A program made the translations under genes and the position numbers. The notes under the pieces were generated by a model. That model saw only the letters and a program-made list of their open reading frames with translations, was not told the DNA's origin and did not search any database. Below, piece by piece: positions 26,829 through 35,305 of a stretch of 64,000 bases of DNA. Numbering within the stretch: the first letter of the stretch is position 1; each line of letters opens with the position of its first letter. The DNA comes from an uncultured Lachnospiraceae bacterium (GTDB lineage: Bacteria; Bacillota; Clostridia; Lachnospirales; Lachnospiraceae), in the NCBI GenBank assembly GCA_910577015.1, contig CAJTKU010000009.1:50381-114380 (forward strand), in the 5' to 3' direction.

Positions 26829-29066
26829 ATGGGAAAACGTATTACAGCAATTTTAATGGTATTTTTATTATTGCTTGGCGCCTGTGGCAGCCGGCCGGCC
26901 GGGAATCCGGGAAATGACGTGCAGGCTACGGATAACGCGCAGTCGGGCAGCCAGGACGAGATAAGGTGGAAGCTGGAGGAAACAAAGCTTCCGGATGCCG
27001 ACGAAGTCTTGAAGGCCGTCCTGCCCGAAGGGAGCAGCTTTTATGCGGTGTCGCACGATATGTCAGGGGAGTCCGTATACCGCTTTGTAATGATGGCAGA
27101 AGACTCATCTGCGGAAGGGGCACAGTTGGGCATCTGCATACAAAAACTGTCCGCGCCGTATACCGAATGGGAGAATTATCCTGTTTATTTGGAGGAAACG
27201 GTGGGAGATGGCTATGCCGTGCAGTCCATTGCACTGCGGGAGGATGGAAGCGTCTGTATGCTGGCCAATAAACCGGAGGAGCAGGGCAGTGCATACAGGC
27301 TTTTATGGACGCAGGATAGTGGAGTGAAAACGGAGAGCATATCCAGCGATTATCTAGATAAAAATTTCTGGAAAGACATAAGAGTGGAAAGCTATGTGGA
27401 TGGAAGCAACAACGCTTATTTTATGACAGATTCGGGTGTGCAGTGCTTTGATGAAACATTTGGGGAAAAGAAAGATTGGATAAGCACAGGGTATATCTGG
27501 CAGATTGCAGAGCCCAAAGGGGCGGACGGGCAGGTATATCTGTGCGGCGGCAACATAGAAAACAAATTCAGCATCTATACGATGAAAAGCAACGAGCCTG
27601 TTATGAAATCAGACGATGCCTACATGACTTTTACCGATAAGGTTGTCTTTACCGGAGAGGCTGAAGGTCTTCTGTGCAATATATCGGGGGGAATCTGGCA
27701 TTTTGATATGAAAGAGGGAACGATTGAGAATGTGTTCTCATTCTGGGATAAGGGATATTCTTTTGAAAGAGTTTGTGCAGCTTCCCTTGATGCGGAAGGA
27801 AACCTGCTTATGCTGATGTCTGCAGGGGATGAATACAGTCTGGTAAAGAGGGTTGTGGATGATACGTGGCAGGACAAGGTGACTCTGGAACTGGCAACGA
27901 TGTATTCCGACCCATATTTGAGCAGAGCAGTGGTAGATTTTAACTTACAGAGTGACGAGTACTATATTGAACTGCGGGAGCGCGGGGAAGACGAGTGGTA
28001 TGAGGATTATTTGGCTACCATAAAGATGGAAGTCAGCAGCGGCGGCGGCCCCGATATTCTGACCAGTTCAGCGATAGATTTTTATGCTGCGGCGAAAAAA
28101 GGATTTTTGCGGGATTTGACGCAGGATTTTGCAGGCGAGCAGGAAGGGATGCTGGTGAACCTTGAAAAGTACGGACTGGTAGATGAGGCGAGATATATTA
28201 TCCCGTACAGCTTCTCTGTGGAAACCCTTACTGTTTCCGGGGAAGTTGTGGGGGATAAAGAAAGCTGGACAACGTGGGAAATGATGGAATATCTGGAGGC
28301 AGGCGGATATGAAAGGGCGGTAACCCGCATGGAAAGCTATGAGCTTTTCTGTCTTTTAGCCCTCAGGTCAAGCCTGATTGACTGGGAAAACGGAAAGTGT
28401 TACATGGACAGCGAGGAAGCAATTGCGTTGCTGGAATTTGCCGGGAATTACGGAAAACCAGATTCTATGGAGAGTTGTTATAAGGATGTTGCTGAGGGAA
28501 GAACCTTTGCAGTCCGGGATTATATATTTGACATACCGGTCGTAGAGCCTATAACGGAATCCCTGTTTGAAGGAAATGCCGTATATATAGGCTATCCGGT
28601 GGACAATCCGGCGTGGGAAAGCGGCAATATTATGTTTGCGGATGGTCTGTCCGTCAACCAATCCAGCAAATGTCCGGAGGGCGCCATAGCGTTTATCAAG
28701 TATCTCTTATCAGAAGAAGTGCAGGATGCAATTGCAAGAGGCGAATTTGGAGGGATTACATTGCCGGTGCGGGAGGACGCTCTGGAAAATGCATTCCGCT
28801 ATGCAAAAGAAAGAACGGACTATGCCGAAGGTGTTATAGTGTCTTCCGGGGAATTTGAATATGAGCAAAGGTATTGCAGTGATGAATATCTGGAAGAGGT
28901 GAGAAGAGTGATTCAGGACGCCAGACCGGAGACCGTATACGTGGAAGATGTGTGGAATATTATCGTTGAAGAAACCGAGGCTTTTTATCAGAGTGAAAAA
29001 AGCGCCGAGGAAGTCTGCTCCAGTATGCAGCAGAGATTACAATTGTATTTTGAAGAAATAAAATAA
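26829..29066 (+). CDS. Large extracellular solute-binding lipoprotein (two-part)
   Basis: A 745-residue surface lipoprotein. ATG 26829 follows GGAGGGAG. The leader ends at LLLLGAC with lipid Cys 19. The N-terminal ~330 residues look like a repetitive beta-rich module (QVYLCGGNIENKFSIYTM). The C-terminal ~400 residues resemble a family-1 sugar-binding protein (TLELATMYSDPYLSRAVVDF, MFADGLSVNQSSKCPEGAIAF). No permease or ATPase genes are adjacent, so it may act as an orphan receptor or feed a transporter elsewhere. The ligand is unknown. Confidence 0.85.
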   Translation: MGKRITAILMVFLLLLGACGSRPAGNPGNDVQATDNAQSGSQDEIRWKLEETKLPDADEVLKAVLPEGSSFYAVSHDMSGESVYRFVMMAEDSSAEGAQLGICIQKLSAPYTEWENYPVYLEETVGDGYAVQSIALREDGSVCMLANKPEEQGSAYRLLWTQDSGVKTESISSDYLDKNFWKDIRVESYVDGSNNAYFMTDSGVQCFDETFGEKKDWISTGYIWQIAEPKGADGQVYLCGGNIENKFSIYTMKSNEPVMKSDDAYMTFTDKVVFTGEAEGLLCNISGGIWHFDMKEGTIENVFSFWDKGYSFERVCAASLDAEGNLLMLMSAGDEYSLVKRVVDDTWQDKVTLELATMYSDPYLSRAVVDFNLQSDEYYIELRERGEDEWYEDYLATIKMEVSSGGGPDILTSSAIDFYAAAKKGFLRDLTQDFAGEQEGMLVNLEKYGLVDEARYIIPYSFSVETLTVSGEVVGDKESWTTWEMMEYLEAGGYERAVTRMESYELFCLLALRSSLIDWENGKCYMDSEEAIALLEFAGNYGKPDSMESCYKDVAEGRTFAVRDYIFDIPVVEPITESLFEGNAVYIGYPVDNPAWESGNIMFADGLSVNQSSKCPEGAIAFIKYLLSEEVQDAIARGEFGGITLPVREDALENAFRYAKERTDYAEGVIVSSGEFEYEQRYCSDEYLEEVRRVIQDARPETVYVEDVWNIIVEETEAFYQSEKSAEEVCSSMQQRLQLYFEEIK

Positions 29067-29076
29067 GCCTTAACCG

Positions 29077-29106
29077 GGTTCCCCGCTTTTTATACCAGTG
29101 GGGAAC
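29077..29106 (+). terminator. Hairpin after solute-binding lipoprotein gene
   Basis: GGTTCCCC pairs with GGGGAACC around a 14-nt T-rich loop. It has no clean downstream T tract, so termination is probable but not assured. Confidence 0.5.
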
Positions 29107-29123
29107 CTGATTTGTTTCCGGGT

Positions 29124-29304
29124 TTCCGTATTTTGCAAAGCGGCAGCCCGGGCGTGCATTTGTTCCAACAGGACGCGCTCTCGCTCGGGTAAAAACACAG
29201 CGGTACGTAAGATGTCAAAAGACGACATCTAAGTACCGGTGTTTTTACACGGTCCTTTATGGAATCAAATGCACGCCCGGGCTGCCGCCTTGCAAAATAC
29301 GGAA
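29124..29304. repeat. Structured palindromic intergenic element, copy A
   Basis: Outer arms of 39 bp (29124-29162 and 29266-29304) pair with one mismatch. Inner arms (29189-29216 and 29224-29248) pair around an AAAAGAC loop. Between them is an unpaired GCGCTCTCGCT bulge on the left only. The whole element folds into one long hairpin. Copy B at 49082-49216 shares the bulge and layout but not the arm sequences. Confidence 0.8.
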
Positions 29305-29397
29305 GCGCCGGGATTTATTATTGCTTTTTTCTTCATAAAGTGGTATATTATGCAGGTAATTGTAATAAAAATGCATTTATATCGAGGAGGAAAAAAT

Positions 29398-30264
29398 ATG
29401 AAAAAATTATTGGCAGTTGGAATGATGATTGTACTTTCTGCGACTGCATTGGTTGGATGCGGCAAGGATAAGGCGGCGAGCGGCAATGCGGCAGACGGTG
29501 CGGTAAAGGTTATCGACATAGAGTTAACCGATGAGGAATATGCGTTTGGTGTGGACAAAACCCAGCCGGAGCTGCTGGAATCTGTCAATGCATTTATCAA
29601 GGAGATTCAGGAAAACGGTACGTTTGACGCTATTTGCAACAACTATTTCGGGGACGGCACACCCGTAGCGGTTACTTCAGCGGCTTATGATGAGAGCAAG
29701 GACCAGCTTGTGGTAGCTACCAACGCGGCGTTTGAACCGTTTGAATATACACAGGGTGACAGCTATTACGGAATTGACATGGAAATTGCCAAGGCATTGG
29801 CAGATTACCTGGGAAAAGAGCTGGTAATCCAGAATATGGAATTTGACGCGGTATGTCTTTCCGTGGGACAGCAGAAATGTGACGTTGCCATGGCCGGCCT
29901 GACGATTAAGCCGGACAGGGAAGAGTACGTAAACTTTTCCGTGCCTTATTACAGTGCGTCCCAGAAACTGATTGTACTTTCCGAAAACACGGAGTTTGAC
30001 GGTTGTACGGATGCTGCTTCCGTGGAAGCCATCCTGAGTGCAAAAGACGGCAGCGTAAAGGTGGGCGTGCAGAACGGTACAACAGGCCAGTTCTATTCTG
30101 AAGGAGATGCTGACTGGGGCTTTGACGGTTTCCCGGTACAGACCGTCGGTTATAAAAACGGCTCCCTTGCAGTGCAGGATTTGATAAACGGCAATATTCA
30201 GTACGTAATCATTGACTCTGCACCGGCGGCATGTATTACGGAAGCCATCAATAAAATGCAGTAA
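29398..30264 (+). CDS. Amino-acid ABC substrate-binding lipoprotein, circularly permuted
   Basis: A 288-residue lipoprotein (SBP_bac_3 fold); lipobox LVGC, Cys 21. ATG 29398 follows GAGGAGG; an ORF start at 29239 lies inside the palindromic element. Residues 37-84 (LTDEEYAFGVDKTQPELLES through ENGTFDAICNNYF) look like the usual C-terminal end of this family. The usual N-terminal strand starts only at residue 102 (DQLVVATNAAFEPFEY). The protein stops at DSAPAACITEAINKMQ, where the C-terminal segment would normally begin. It is first in an operon with permease and ATPase genes. The ligand is probably a polar amino acid. Confidence 0.9.
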   Translation: MKKLLAVGMMIVLSATALVGCGKDKAASGNAADGAVKVIDIELTDEEYAFGVDKTQPELLESVNAFIKEIQENGTFDAICNNYFGDGTPVAVTSAAYDESKDQLVVATNAAFEPFEYTQGDSYYGIDMEIAKALADYLGKELVIQNMEFDAVCLSVGQQKCDVAMAGLTIKPDREEYVNFSVPYYSASQKLIVLSENTEFDGCTDAASVEAILSAKDGSVKVGVQNGTTGQFYSEGDADWGFDGFPVQTVGYKNGSLAVQDLINGNIQYVIIDSAPAACITEAINKMQ

Positions 30265-30315
30265 GTGTGCAGTAAAGATATAGCAAATTTGCAGTAAAGA
30301 TACGGAGAAACCGGC

Positions 30316-31026
30316 ATGGGTAATTTTTCGCAGAAAATTGATAAGTTCATAGAGATTTTTATTTCCCAGAACGGCTATGTGAGGGTGCTGGAGGGTTTGA
30401 AAAATACACTTTATATAGCTATCGTGGGACTGCTCATCGGTATCCTAATCGGTACGTTGATTGCCACGGTGAGGGTAATTCCCAAATACAAGGCGCTGCC
30501 GCGTATTTTAAACGGCTTTTGCAGTTTTTATGTGGGATTGTTCCGCGGCACGCCGATTGTGGTGCAGCTTCTGGTGGTTTACTATGTTTTGCTGCCCCTG
30601 ATGGGAATCCGCATGAGCGGCGTACAGGTTTCCGTGCTGGTCTTTGGGTTAAACAGCGCTGCATATATATCGGAAATCATGAGGAGCGGGATTCTGTCCG
30701 TGGACCATGGACAGATGGAAGCGGGCCGGGCCGTGGGTCTCAGTTTTGGCACGACCATGATGAAGATTGTGATTCCCCAGGCGGTGAAGAATATCCTGCC
30801 CACCCTGGGAAATGAGTTTATTGCCTTGATTAAGGAAACTTCCGTTGTCAGCTTTGTAGGAGCGGCAGACCTTTATGTGGCGTTTAATTACATAGGCAGC
30901 AACAGTTATGAATTTATGGTGCCGTATCTGGTGATGGCAATTATCTATATCCTGATAGTGCTGATTATCAGCGTAGGAATCAAAATCATGGAAAGGAGCC
31001 TGAGGAAAAGTGATAGACGTCATTAA
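30316..31026 (+). CDS. Amino-acid ABC transporter permease
   Basis: A 236-residue HisM/GlnP-type permease with about five membrane helices. Conserved features are [18 protein letters not shown] and the EAA-like loop [20 protein letters not shown]. The preceding site is ACGGAGAAA. It ends inside the ATPase gene (17-bp overlap), so the two are translationally coupled. Confidence 0.93.
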   Translation: MGNFSQKIDKFIEIFISQNGYVRVLEGLKNTLYIAIVGLLIGILIGTLIATVRVIPKYKALPRILNGFCSFYVGLFRGTPIVVQLLVVYYVLLPLMGIRMSGVQVSVLVFGLNSAAYISEIMRSGILSVDHGQMEAGRAVGLSFGTTMMKIVIPQAVKNILPTLGNEFIALIKETSVVSFVGAADLYVAFNYIGSNSYEFMVPYLVMAIIYILIVLIISVGIKIMERSLRKSDRRH

Positions 31027-31843
31027 TCTGGAAAAGCATTTTGAGGATAATAAAGTCTTAAGGGGCATCAACGTCACGATTGACAAGGGAGATATTGTGG
31101 TAGTTATCGGTCCCTCCGGCTCCGGCAAGAGTACGTTCCTGCGCTGTTTAAATTGTATGGAAGACCCTACGGGAGGGCAGATAATCTTTAACGGTGTGGA
31201 TATCGCCGACATGAAGGTGGATATCAATGTACACAGAAGGCATATGGGAATGGTGTTCCAGCACTTTAACCTGTTTAACAACAAGACGGTCGTGCAGAAC
31301 ATCATGCTTGCCCCCGTGCATATCCGCTGTCAGGAGATTAAAAAAAGTAAAAGGAAAAATGCGTGGTTAAAGTTTACAAACCTGTTTCGGGGAAAGGACA
31401 AAAAGAAGGAGCTTTTTCCCGTGCCTGTGACGAAAGCGCAGATAAAGCAGGAGGCGCGTGAAAACGCTATGTCCCTGTTAAAGAGGATTGGCTTGGAGGA
31501 AAAGGCGGATGTCTATCCCTCCACACTTTCCGGCGGACAAAAACAGAGGGTGGCGATTGTGCGTTCCCTCGCCATGAATCCGGATGTCATCCTGTTTGAC
31601 GAGCCCACCAGCGCGCTTGACCCGGAGATGGTGGGAGAAGTCCTGGATTTGATGAAAGCGCTTGCAAAAGAAGGCATGACAATGATTATCGTGACCCATG
31701 AGATGGGATTTGCCAAGGAAGTGGCGAACAAGGTGCTGTTTATCGATGAGGGGCAGATTCTGGAAAGCGCGGCGCCGAAGGAATTTTTTGAAAATCCGAA
31801 AAATCCAAGGCTGAAGGAGTTTTTGTCCAAGGTATTAGCGTGA
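31010..31843 (+). CDS. Amino-acid ABC transporter ATPase with basic insertion
   Basis: A 277-residue GlnQ-type ATPase starting with GTG. Walker A is GPSGSGKST, the signature is LSGGQKQR, Walker B is [12 protein letters not shown] and the H-loop is VTHEM. The family is usually about 240 residues. The extra length is a roughly 36-residue Lys/Arg-rich insertion (near residues 105-140, [20 protein letters not shown]) between the Q-loop and the signature motif, in the helical subdomain that contacts the permease. The 3' end overlaps the left arm of a hairpin. Confidence 0.93.
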   Translation: MIDVINLEKHFEDNKVLRGINVTIDKGDIVVVIGPSGSGKSTFLRCLNCMEDPTGGQIIFNGVDIADMKVDINVHRRHMGMVFQHFNLFNNKTVVQNIMLAPVHIRCQEIKKSKRKNAWLKFTNLFRGKDKKKELFPVPVTKAQIKQEARENAMSLLKRIGLEEKADVYPSTLSGGQKQRVAIVRSLAMNPDVILFDEPTSALDPEMVGEVLDLMKALAKEGMTMIIVTHEMGFAKEVANKVLFIDEGQILESAAPKEFFENPKNPRLKEFLSKVLA

Positions 31844-31903
31844 AAAGTACTTCTAATAGCTCATGCCAGAGGGCATTTCGCTAAGAAGTACTAAGTTTCA
31901 CGC
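31838..31903 (+). terminator. Long hairpin spanning the ATPase stop codon
   Basis: GCGTGAAA/TTTCACGC and AGTACTTCT/AGAAGTACT stack with GCTCATGCC/GGGCATTTCGC to form a long imperfect hairpin, followed shortly by GAGTTTTTG. It probably terminates the operon. The left arm includes the last codon and TGA of the ATPase gene. Confidence 0.6.
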
Positions 31904-31988
31904 CTGAGTTTTTGTGTTGCGGCGAAGCGGAGGCATGGCGGAAAGTTTGTTGCTTTTGTTGTTTTTTTGTCGAAAATGATAGCAGAAA

Positions 31989-32036
31989 GGTAGTTTCCTG
32001 AATATATTATAAAAAAAGGATAACGGAGAAACTACC
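31989..32036 (+). promoter_or_regulatory. Inverted repeat flanking the DUF4474 ribosome site
   Basis: GGTAGTTTC (31989-31997) and GAAACTACC (32028-32036) are perfect 9-bp complements. The right arm directly abuts ATG 32037 and touches the GGAG site, so folding could mask translation initiation. Confidence 0.45.
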
Positions 32037-32966
32037 ATGAAATATCTTTATATTGCAGCAGGAATCCTGATAGTATTGCTGTTGCTTTGCATTATCTGGG
32101 TGCTTTGCCACAGGTATAGGGCAAGGTGTCTTGTCCGAATCAGGACGGATGAGGAAAAATGCAGGGATTTGAACAAAGCCGTAGGAACATTTGGCTTTAA
32201 ATATGATATCTGTCAGGATATTTTCTATTCCAGAAGGGATGCCTGGCAGAGGGATATGGGGTACGGCAGGATTTATGACGAACATGCCATCGGCATGGGG
32301 ATGCTTATAGACTGTGAACCCCTTTATTTTGTCTACAACAAAAAAAGTTATCTGTTTGAACTCTGGAAAGGCCAGTATGGTATCACAACCGGAGCGGAAA
32401 TGGGCTTTTATGTTGCGGATGAAGTGGATACGGAACATCCCGAGAGGCTTTTTTACCGCAGCGTAGAGGATGAGGAAATGCTTTCCATGCGTTTTGTCTT
32501 AAGGAAGCGTGGGCGCATCCTTATGATGCGGGACGAGGTGCATTGGTGGCTGACCGGATTTGTGCTGGGAGAGCACTCGGATGCAGCAGAACTTGGTATA
32601 GAGGTTTCCATCGGTTTCCCGAATTACGGAATGCGCAATGCATTTTACGAGGCGCTGCTTCGTGCCGGTTACCACAAAGAGAATATCTGTGTGGAAGGCC
32701 TGTGTATCAGATTCAGTTTTACGAAACCGCATACCTGTCAGCCGAAGCATTGTAAACTCAGAATTTGCTGGGTACGCTGGAACAATAAGAGAAGATGTAA
32801 AAAGTATCTTCGGGTAACCGGAAAATTTGTACGGACTATCGACAGGGTGGACTATCTGGGCATGTGTTTCCCGGGACTTTACCGCATGCTTGGAAAACTT
32901 TGCAGATACCCGAAGAAAAAACGTTGCAAACCCGGATGCGGTAAAAGACGCCGCTGCTGCAGATAA
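32037..32966 (+). CDS. DUF4474-domain membrane-anchored protein
   Basis: A 309-residue protein with one N-terminal membrane helix (about residues 4-24). The DUF4474 block (about 40-210) has characteristic segments FGFKYDICQDIFYSRRDAWQ, DCEPLYFVY and LWKGQYGITTGAEMGFY. The C-terminal ~70 residues are extremely rich in Cys, Arg and Lys (KKRCKPGCGKRRRCCR). The function of DUF4474 is not known. Its TAA is immediately followed by the ATG of a phosphoesterase gene, so the two products probably act together. Confidence 0.85.
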   Translation: MKYLYIAAGILIVLLLLCIIWVLCHRYRARCLVRIRTDEEKCRDLNKAVGTFGFKYDICQDIFYSRRDAWQRDMGYGRIYDEHAIGMGMLIDCEPLYFVYNKKSYLFELWKGQYGITTGAEMGFYVADEVDTEHPERLFYRSVEDEEMLSMRFVLRKRGRILMMRDEVHWWLTGFVLGEHSDAAELGIEVSIGFPNYGMRNAFYEALLRAGYHKENICVEGLCIRFSFTKPHTCQPKHCKLRICWVRWNNKRRCKKYLRVTGKFVRTIDRVDYLGMCFPGLYRMLGKLCRYPKKKRCKPGCGKRRRCCR

Positions 32967-33860
32967 ATGAGCACGAAAAGCCGATTGGATAATCTGTACC
33001 GGGAAGCAGACAGAATCCGTGTAAGCGAATGTGCGAGAATAGTGTTAATGAGCGATTGTCACCGTGGCGTGGGAAACCACGGTGACAATTTTCTAAACAA
33101 CAGGCATCTGGTATCCGCGGCCCTTTCCTATTATTACCAGAGGCAGTTTACCTATGTGGAACTGGGGGACGGGGATGAACTTTGGGAAAATCCCAACATG
33201 GGGATGATTATTCAGGAACACAGCGATATCTTTGAACTGTTGTCAAAGTTTTACCGAAGCGGCAGGTTTATCATGCTGTACGGCAACCATGACAGAAAAA
33301 AGGAAAAACAGCGGTTCATGGAGCGGTACTGTGAACGGTATTATCCGATACACAGGGACTGCCACTGTGAACTGTTTCCGGGACTGAAGGCGAAGGAAGG
33401 CGTTGTGCTGGATTTTGCGGAGAGCGGGTATCAGGTTTTTCTGGTGCATGGACATCAGGGGGATTTGATGAATGACACGCTCTGGAAGCTGACGCGTTTT
33501 CTGGTACGCCATGTGTGGCGAAAGCTGGAACTTTGGGGCGTGCAGGACCCCACCAGTACGGCGAAAAATTACAGGAGAAAAAAGAATACGGAGAAGAGGC
33601 TGGCAAAATGGGCGGATGAAAACGGCATTATGCTGGTGGCGGGCCATACCCACAGAGCAGCGCTGCCAAAGCCCGGGGAATCGCTTTACTGCAATGACGG
33701 AAGCTGCGTCCATCCCAGCGGCATTACGGCGCTGGAAATAGAAAACGGCTTCCTGACGCTGGTAAAATGGAGCGTGGACACCCGGATGGACAGGAGTATG
33801 TATGTGGGCAGGGAGGTTCTGGCAGGGCCGACGAGATTGAAGGAATATTTTTTGTCCTGA
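32967..33860 (+). CDS. Calcineurin-like metallophosphoesterase
   Basis: A 297-residue cytoplasmic enzyme with all five metal motifs of the family: SDCHRG, GDGDE, GNHD, HGHQGD and GHTHR. It resembles serine/threonine-phosphatase or UDP-2,3-diacylglucosamine hydrolase-like folds, but the substrate is unknown. The start codon directly abuts the stop of the DUF4474 gene. Confidence 0.9.
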   Translation: MSTKSRLDNLYREADRIRVSECARIVLMSDCHRGVGNHGDNFLNNRHLVSAALSYYYQRQFTYVELGDGDELWENPNMGMIIQEHSDIFELLSKFYRSGRFIMLYGNHDRKKEKQRFMERYCERYYPIHRDCHCELFPGLKAKEGVVLDFAESGYQVFLVHGHQGDLMNDTLWKLTRFLVRHVWRKLELWGVQDPTSTAKNYRRKKNTEKRLAKWADENGIMLVAGHTHRAALPKPGESLYCNDGSCVHPSGITALEIENGFLTLVKWSVDTRMDRSMYVGREVLAGPTRLKEYFLS

Positions 33861-33894
33861 GCCTTTTTGCATTTGGGTCACGTCTGTCTGGGGT

Positions 33895-33930
33895 GGTTAA
33901 GTCAGGCAGACGTGGCTGCCTGACTTAACC
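33895..33930. other. Perfect 15-bp hairpin
   Basis: GGTTAAGTCAGGCAG pairs perfectly with CTGCCTGACTTAACC around ACGTGG. No T tract follows. It lies 35 bp after the phosphoesterase gene and may be a processing signal, a terminator variant or a mobile-element remnant. Confidence 0.7.
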
Positions 33931-33938
33931 TAATTCTG

Positions 33939-33995
33939 CCGGGTTTCAGTAATATTACGATTATCGTTACCGAATATTTCAACCCGGTTATTTTT
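33939..33995 (+). terminator. Probable terminator at island boundary
   Basis: CCGGGTT pairs with AACCCGG, with AATATT/AATATT inside, followed by TTATTTTT. Base composition becomes AT-richer from here on. Confidence 0.6.
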
Positions 33996-34091
33996 CACTA
34001 AATACCTTTTCCATTATTGAATAGAATATTATTTATGTTTTAATTTATTTCGCTTTCATGTAAGTCTTGTCGGATTTATGGTTGAATTACT

Positions 34092-34277
34092 TCACGATTT
34101 TGTATGGGAAAGTTTAGATGAAAGTCTACTAGCTTTATCCTCATATAATTCGATAGCTTCATTTGTATTACCTTTTAATGCCAATGTACTTGTTAACCCT
34201 AAAATTATCCCCGGTTTATTTGGATAAATCAGCAATATATCCTGATAAATGTTTTCAGCAGAATCATGATTTCCAGT
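34092..34277 (-). pseudogene. Remnant of a TPR-type protein gene
   Basis: An open frame without a start, bounded upstream by an in-frame TGA, reads GNHDSAENIYQDILLIYPNK then GIILGLTSTLALKGNTNEAI. The spacing of A, Y and P residues is that of tetratricopeptide repeats. It looks like the truncated 3' end of a gene lost when the island inserted or rearranged. The rest of 33996-34397 holds no supportable gene. Confidence 0.45.
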
Positions 34278-34397
34278 TCAGAATTAATTGACCAATTAGA
34301 AAATGGGGGCTTTACATATGCCCAAGCATCATATGGTACATTCCAAAACTGACTATAATGTAAAGTATGTCGTCATTGTTATATAATATAAAATATA

Positions 34398-34426
34398 TTG
34401 ACAACTAATTTTGCAAATTGTACTAT
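34398..34426 (+). promoter_or_regulatory. Promoter of the island regulator gene
   Basis: A perfect TTGACA (34398-34403), a 17-bp spacer and TACTAT (34421-34426). Confidence 0.75.
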
Positions 34427-34462
34427 TATCTTGTAATTTATGTTTACTTGTTGTACAATTTG
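34414..34462. promoter_or_regulatory. Inverted repeat, candidate operator
   Basis: CAAATTGTAC (34414-34423) and GTACAATTTG (34453-34462) are perfect 10-bp complements 29 bp apart. The first covers the -10 element and the second lies just past the transcription start. This geometry suits autoregulation by the HTH protein encoded 14 bp downstream. Confidence 0.55.
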
Positions 34463-34475
34463 GGGGTAAAGTAAT

Positions 34476-35012
34476 ATGAATACAGAATGGATATTATCAG
34501 AAGAGGAGAAAAGCAAATCTATTAGTAAACTGACAGACGAGTTGATTACGCTTAGGGCAAAAGTTGGTATACAGCAAGAAGAAATTGCTAGAGTAATCGG
34601 GGTTTCTAGGCAAACTTATGGTGAAATAGAGAGAAAATCTAAGAAAATGTCGTGGGGGACTTATCTGTCGCTACTGTTTTTCTTTAATCAGAATAAACAA
34701 ACGCATCGGTTACTTAGACAGACGGGAGTGTTTAATGAGAGTCTGTTAGCTTTTCTGAATAATGGAATTGTGGCAGACGAGAATGAGTTGGATTCTCTGG
34801 CTGGGTTTCCTTTGAAAGAAATCTTGAATGCTCTGGATGAGCAGGGGCTTCAGTCGGTTAAAACAGTGATGATGATTGAATATGCGAGGTGTAAAAATAT
34901 GCCGGGTGATGCAGTTATCAAATCCTTTGATGGACGAAGTTTTGATAAGGATATTACGAGAGAGGATATTCAAGCAGCTGCTACGCTAAACAGCAAAAAA
35001 GAGAAGAGATAG
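34476..35012 (+). CDS. XRE-family HTH regulator
   Basis: A 178-residue protein with an N-terminal HTH_3/XRE domain (about residues 20-75; LRAKVGIQQEEIARVIGVSR then QTYGEIERKSKKMSW). The C-terminal ~100 residues are of unknown function. It is first in the island, preceded by a strong promoter and an operator-like repeat, so it probably controls itself and perhaps the ubiquitin-like genes 300 bp downstream. Confidence 0.88.
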   Translation: MNTEWILSEEEKSKSISKLTDELITLRAKVGIQQEEIARVIGVSRQTYGEIERKSKKMSWGTYLSLLFFFNQNKQTHRLLRQTGVFNESLLAFLNNGIVADENELDSLAGFPLKEILNALDEQGLQSVKTVMMIEYARCKNMPGDAVIKSFDGRSFDKDITREDIQAAATLNSKKEKR

Positions 35013-35305
35013 AATGTGGTAGCGAATACAAAGAAAAAGCAAAGCAGTTTTGTATGGAGTATAAATTTAACAATATTTCAAGGAGGGCATAACTAAGGTT
35101 ATAGAAAGACTTAGATATACAATAGTAGAGTTCAACTATATGTTCAATGACGAGGATGTGCAGTTTTTGATTGATTCCTTGGGAATACCCTAAGAAACGC
35201 TAATATTTAATTGTAAGAAGGCTTACAAAAGAAGAATTTGGGTCTAAGAATTATGAGCCGTGCAAAACGTGCTTACCAAAATAAATACCACGAAGGAGAA
35301 AATGT
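35013..35305 (+). other. Intergenic region with short decayed frames
   Basis: Between the regulator and the first RING gene there is no gene with a normal start. An AGGAGGG at 35081 precedes a short open frame (35089-35193; VIERLRYTIVEFNYMFNDED) that lacks ATG, GTG or TTG at its beginning. It is probably a remnant. GAAGGAG at 35292 is the ribosome site for the next gene. No clear promoter was found. Confidence 0.4.
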
